Part shown: positions 62,992-64,000 of the stretch, one piece after another | Layout of the letters: every line of letters starts with the position of its first letter | Numbering within the stretch: position 1 is the stretch's first letter | Made by a program: the position numbers and the translations under genes | NCBI GenBank assembly: GCA_934700615.1 | Contig: CAKUXR010000003.1 | Location: 70,688-134,687, forward strand | Reading direction: 5' to 3' | From: an uncultured Bacteroidales bacterium | GTDB taxonomy: Bacteria > Bacteroidota > Bacteroidia > Bacteroidales > UBA932 | Length of the DNA stretch: 64,000 nucleotides | Notes under the pieces: generated by a model | Seen by the model: only the letters and a program-made list of their open reading frames with translations | The model's database searches: none | What the model was told of the DNA's origin: nothing

Positions 62992-63598
62992 TGAATTTCT
63001 TTTCAGAAAAAACATATCCGGTATAGTCAGTTTCATTTTCGTACATGACCAGGCGGTTCACTGAGTAGTCTTTTTTGTCCAAATATATTTCCATCTTGAA
63101 GATATAGTTCCTGACTGTCTGACTCTGAGGCGTTATGATAATCAGAAAGTCAGACTTGGACTCCATGACTACAGTCTTGAATCCCGAGCCCATGGCACTG
63201 AGATTTCCAGTCATGCAGGCAGCTATAAGCGAACTCATCTGATCCATCATAGGGTTTCCTTTGGCGCTTATGACATTGGCCTTGCCATTGCCGACCGTCT
63301 TTATCCGGTCACCGGCAATCGTGATACGATATTTTGCAGGTGTCTGATAGTCAAGGCAGATACTATTCGGTTTCTGCCAGTAAAAGCGTCCCTCCGACTT
63401 CACGATGCGGCTGAAAACGCTGAGAAATTTTTCCTGGATGAATTTCGTCTGAATCGACGTAACAGCCGAAGTGCTGGACATCAGCTCTTTGCGGAATGCC
63501 TGTTCGTCTTTCACAGGTCCATATCCGGCGTTGTTGCCTGCCCTCATTGACGTTACCGCCATCAGGCACGACAACAGAATTATTGCGATTTTTCTCAT
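62954..63598 (-). CDS. LolA-like periplasmic lipoprotein/lipid carrier
   Basis: This is a 214-residue exported protein with a cleavable signal (LMAVTSMRAG). The LolA-like half-barrel is indicated by TSIQTKFIQEKFLSVFSRIV, SEGRFYWQKPNSICLDYQTP and the later strand MEIYLDKKDYSVNRLVMYE. It should shuttle a lipid or lipoprotein through the periplasm. It is the first gene of the five-gene lipid operon, with a TATATTTG promoter 60 bases upstream. It is distinct from a housekeeping LolA by context. Confidence 0.88.
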   Translation of the reverse strand: MRKIAIILLSCLMAVTSMRAGNNAGYGPVKDEQAFRKELMSSTSAVTSIQTKFIQEKFLSVFSRIVKSEGRFYWQKPNSICLDYQTPAKYRITIAGDRIKTVGNGKANVISAKGNPMMDQMSSLIAACMTGNLSAMGSGFKTVVMESKSDFLIIITPQSQTVRNYIFKMEIYLDKKDYSVNRLVMYENETDYTGYVFSEKKFNETIPSAVFDVR

Positions 63599-63658
63599 AT
63601 AGTCAATCTATTAAGTGCATGGACAGCAACGTGCTGGCCGGCACTGGTTCTAAACTTA

Positions 63659-63666
63659 CAAATATA
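63659..63666 (-). promoter_or_regulatory. promoter -7 box for the LolA-like lipid operon
   Basis: TATATTTG on the minus strand, 61 bp before the first ATG of the operon. It indicates that the operon begins here and has no further genes upstream. Confidence 0.58.
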
Positions 63667-63821
63667 GTGAAACGACACCAAAGAATAAAATTCATGGTGC
63701 CGAAATAAGTAACTTTCAAAAAAAATATCCTGCCTCAGATTAGGAGAAGATTTTCGAGGATAGATCTATTTTAGAAGAAGGAGTGTGCCAGTAATGCTGT
63801 TCCTATATTCTATTCTGTTTT

Positions 63822-64000
63822 TTAATCTTTCAGACAAGCAAGCGGTATGACTTTGACTCCATCTGGGCGTGTGTAAGCCATGCTGCCACCTGTCATGACG
63901 ATCATCAGGTCGGGCTCGCGCAACGGCACCTGCTTTTCTGTCTCATTATGCACTTGAATGAGTCGTTTAATTTCCAAAAGATGTTTGGCTCCTTCTTCTA
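63822..64000 (-). CDS. C-terminus of an AAA-ATPase/DUF4143-type protein (partial)
   Basis: The last 58 codons of a gene entering from the right edge can be read on the minus strand, including EPDLMIVMTGG and MAYTRPDGVKVIPLACLKD before the stop. This ending is characteristic of Bacteroidota ATP-binding proteins of the AAA_14/DUF4143 type. Most of the gene is outside the window, so the function is not judged. Confidence 0.65.
   Translation of the reverse strand, partial: EEGAKHLLEIKRLIQVHNETEKQVPLREPDLMIVMTGGSMAYTRPDGVKVIPLACLKD

Larger units (their letters stand above)
413..63552. repeat. dispersed heptamer GTCAATG/CATTGAC throughout the window
   Basis: About 120 copies were counted by eye on the two strands, against about 8 expected from base composition. 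Orientation is balanced (about 60 versus 65). Copies occur in every codon frame (for example GTC AAT, TCA ATG, ATT GAC, TCA TTG AC) and in noncoding DNA (3929, 8373, 9228). Adjacent or overlapping copies lie at 5966/5974, 30318/30324 and 52787/52793. Related forms ATCAATG and TTCAATG are also frequent. Confidence 0.85.

Noticed and set aside
55842..63598. Calling the lipid operon a complete aryl polyene cluster
   Set aside because: No ketosynthase, dehydratase, ketoreductase, AMP-ligase or carrier gene adjoins it; only the export and tailoring types are present.
1..64000. Heptamer as a Chi- or KOPS-like orientation signal
   Set aside because: Both orientations are about equally frequent within one 64 kb stretch, whereas such signals are strongly strand-biased.
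1..64000. CRISPR arrays or prophage genes
   Set aside because: No regularly spaced direct repeats and no capsid, terminase or integrase-type genes were seen; the only repeats are REP-like palindromes and the dispersed heptamer.

Overview
The window is a 64 kb chromosomal stretch of a Bacteroidales-type Bacteroidota. The evidence is promoters of the TAnnTTTG type (one with a TTTG box 19 bp upstream), weak or absent Shine-Dalgarno sites, many SpII lipoproteins, and families typical of the order (GH20 lipoprotein, SotB-like MFS, DUF4250, S1/P1 nuclease, stand-alone carAB and pyrG). The genus is not decidable from the sequence; a Rikenellaceae or uncultured gut/rumen Bacteroidales lineage is plausible.

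Layout. 1-3.9 kb: a TetR-controlled TolC/HlyD/ABC efflux operon. 4.0-8.4 kb: an AlaX-type editing protein, a compact DUF3791/DUF3990 triad that looks like a toxin-antitoxin module, and two divergent esterases. 8.4-11.1 kb: the RNase P RNA gene, about 0.85 kb of structured noncoding DNA, a small lipoprotein and a CaCA exchanger. 11.2-19.3 kb: a seven-gene operon (carrier protein, AMP-ligase, FrhB-acyltransferase fusion, flippase, sugar-transfer ATP-grasp, SDR, SGNH-like protein) that contains no glycosyltransferase. 19.5-29.7 kb: a mobile and defence segment with a REP-associated HUH transposase flanked by its palindromes, a Nudix enzyme, a PLD-helicase-DUF3427 protein, a serine recombinase, and a LlaJI/McrBC-like restriction-modification operon whose specificity half is compositionally foreign.

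29.8-34.2 kb: a fucose-isomerase-like protein and three exported nuclease or phosphodiesterase-type proteins. 34.2-43.7 kb: HAD/NhaA/SDR, DUF4250, glutaminyl cyclase with pyrG, QueD, a DNPH1-like hydrolase, gmd and a GNAT enzyme. 43.8-44.8 kb: tRNA-Ala, a GC-rich cruciform element and a small monooxygenase. 44.9-50.7 kb: carAB behind an attenuator-like terminator, then an MFS exporter. 50.8-55.8 kb: a GH20 hexosaminidase divergent from a NagC-like ROK regulator, and a beta-propeller lipoprotein. 55.8-63.6 kb: a five-gene envelope-lipid operon (LolA-like, small lipoprotein, GT2-DUF2062, MMPL-acyltransferase-methyltransferase fusion, C45 acyltransferase). The right edge holds the 3' end of an AAA-ATPase gene.

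The most striking signal is not a gene. The heptamer GTCAATG/CATTGAC occurs about 120 times on the two strands by my manual count, against about 8 expected from base composition. It has no obvious strand bias, falls in every reading frame, and occurs in coding and noncoding DNA. It behaves like an uptake-sequence-like or HIP1-like genome-wide signal that I do not recognise from this phylum. All counts were made by eye and are approximate.
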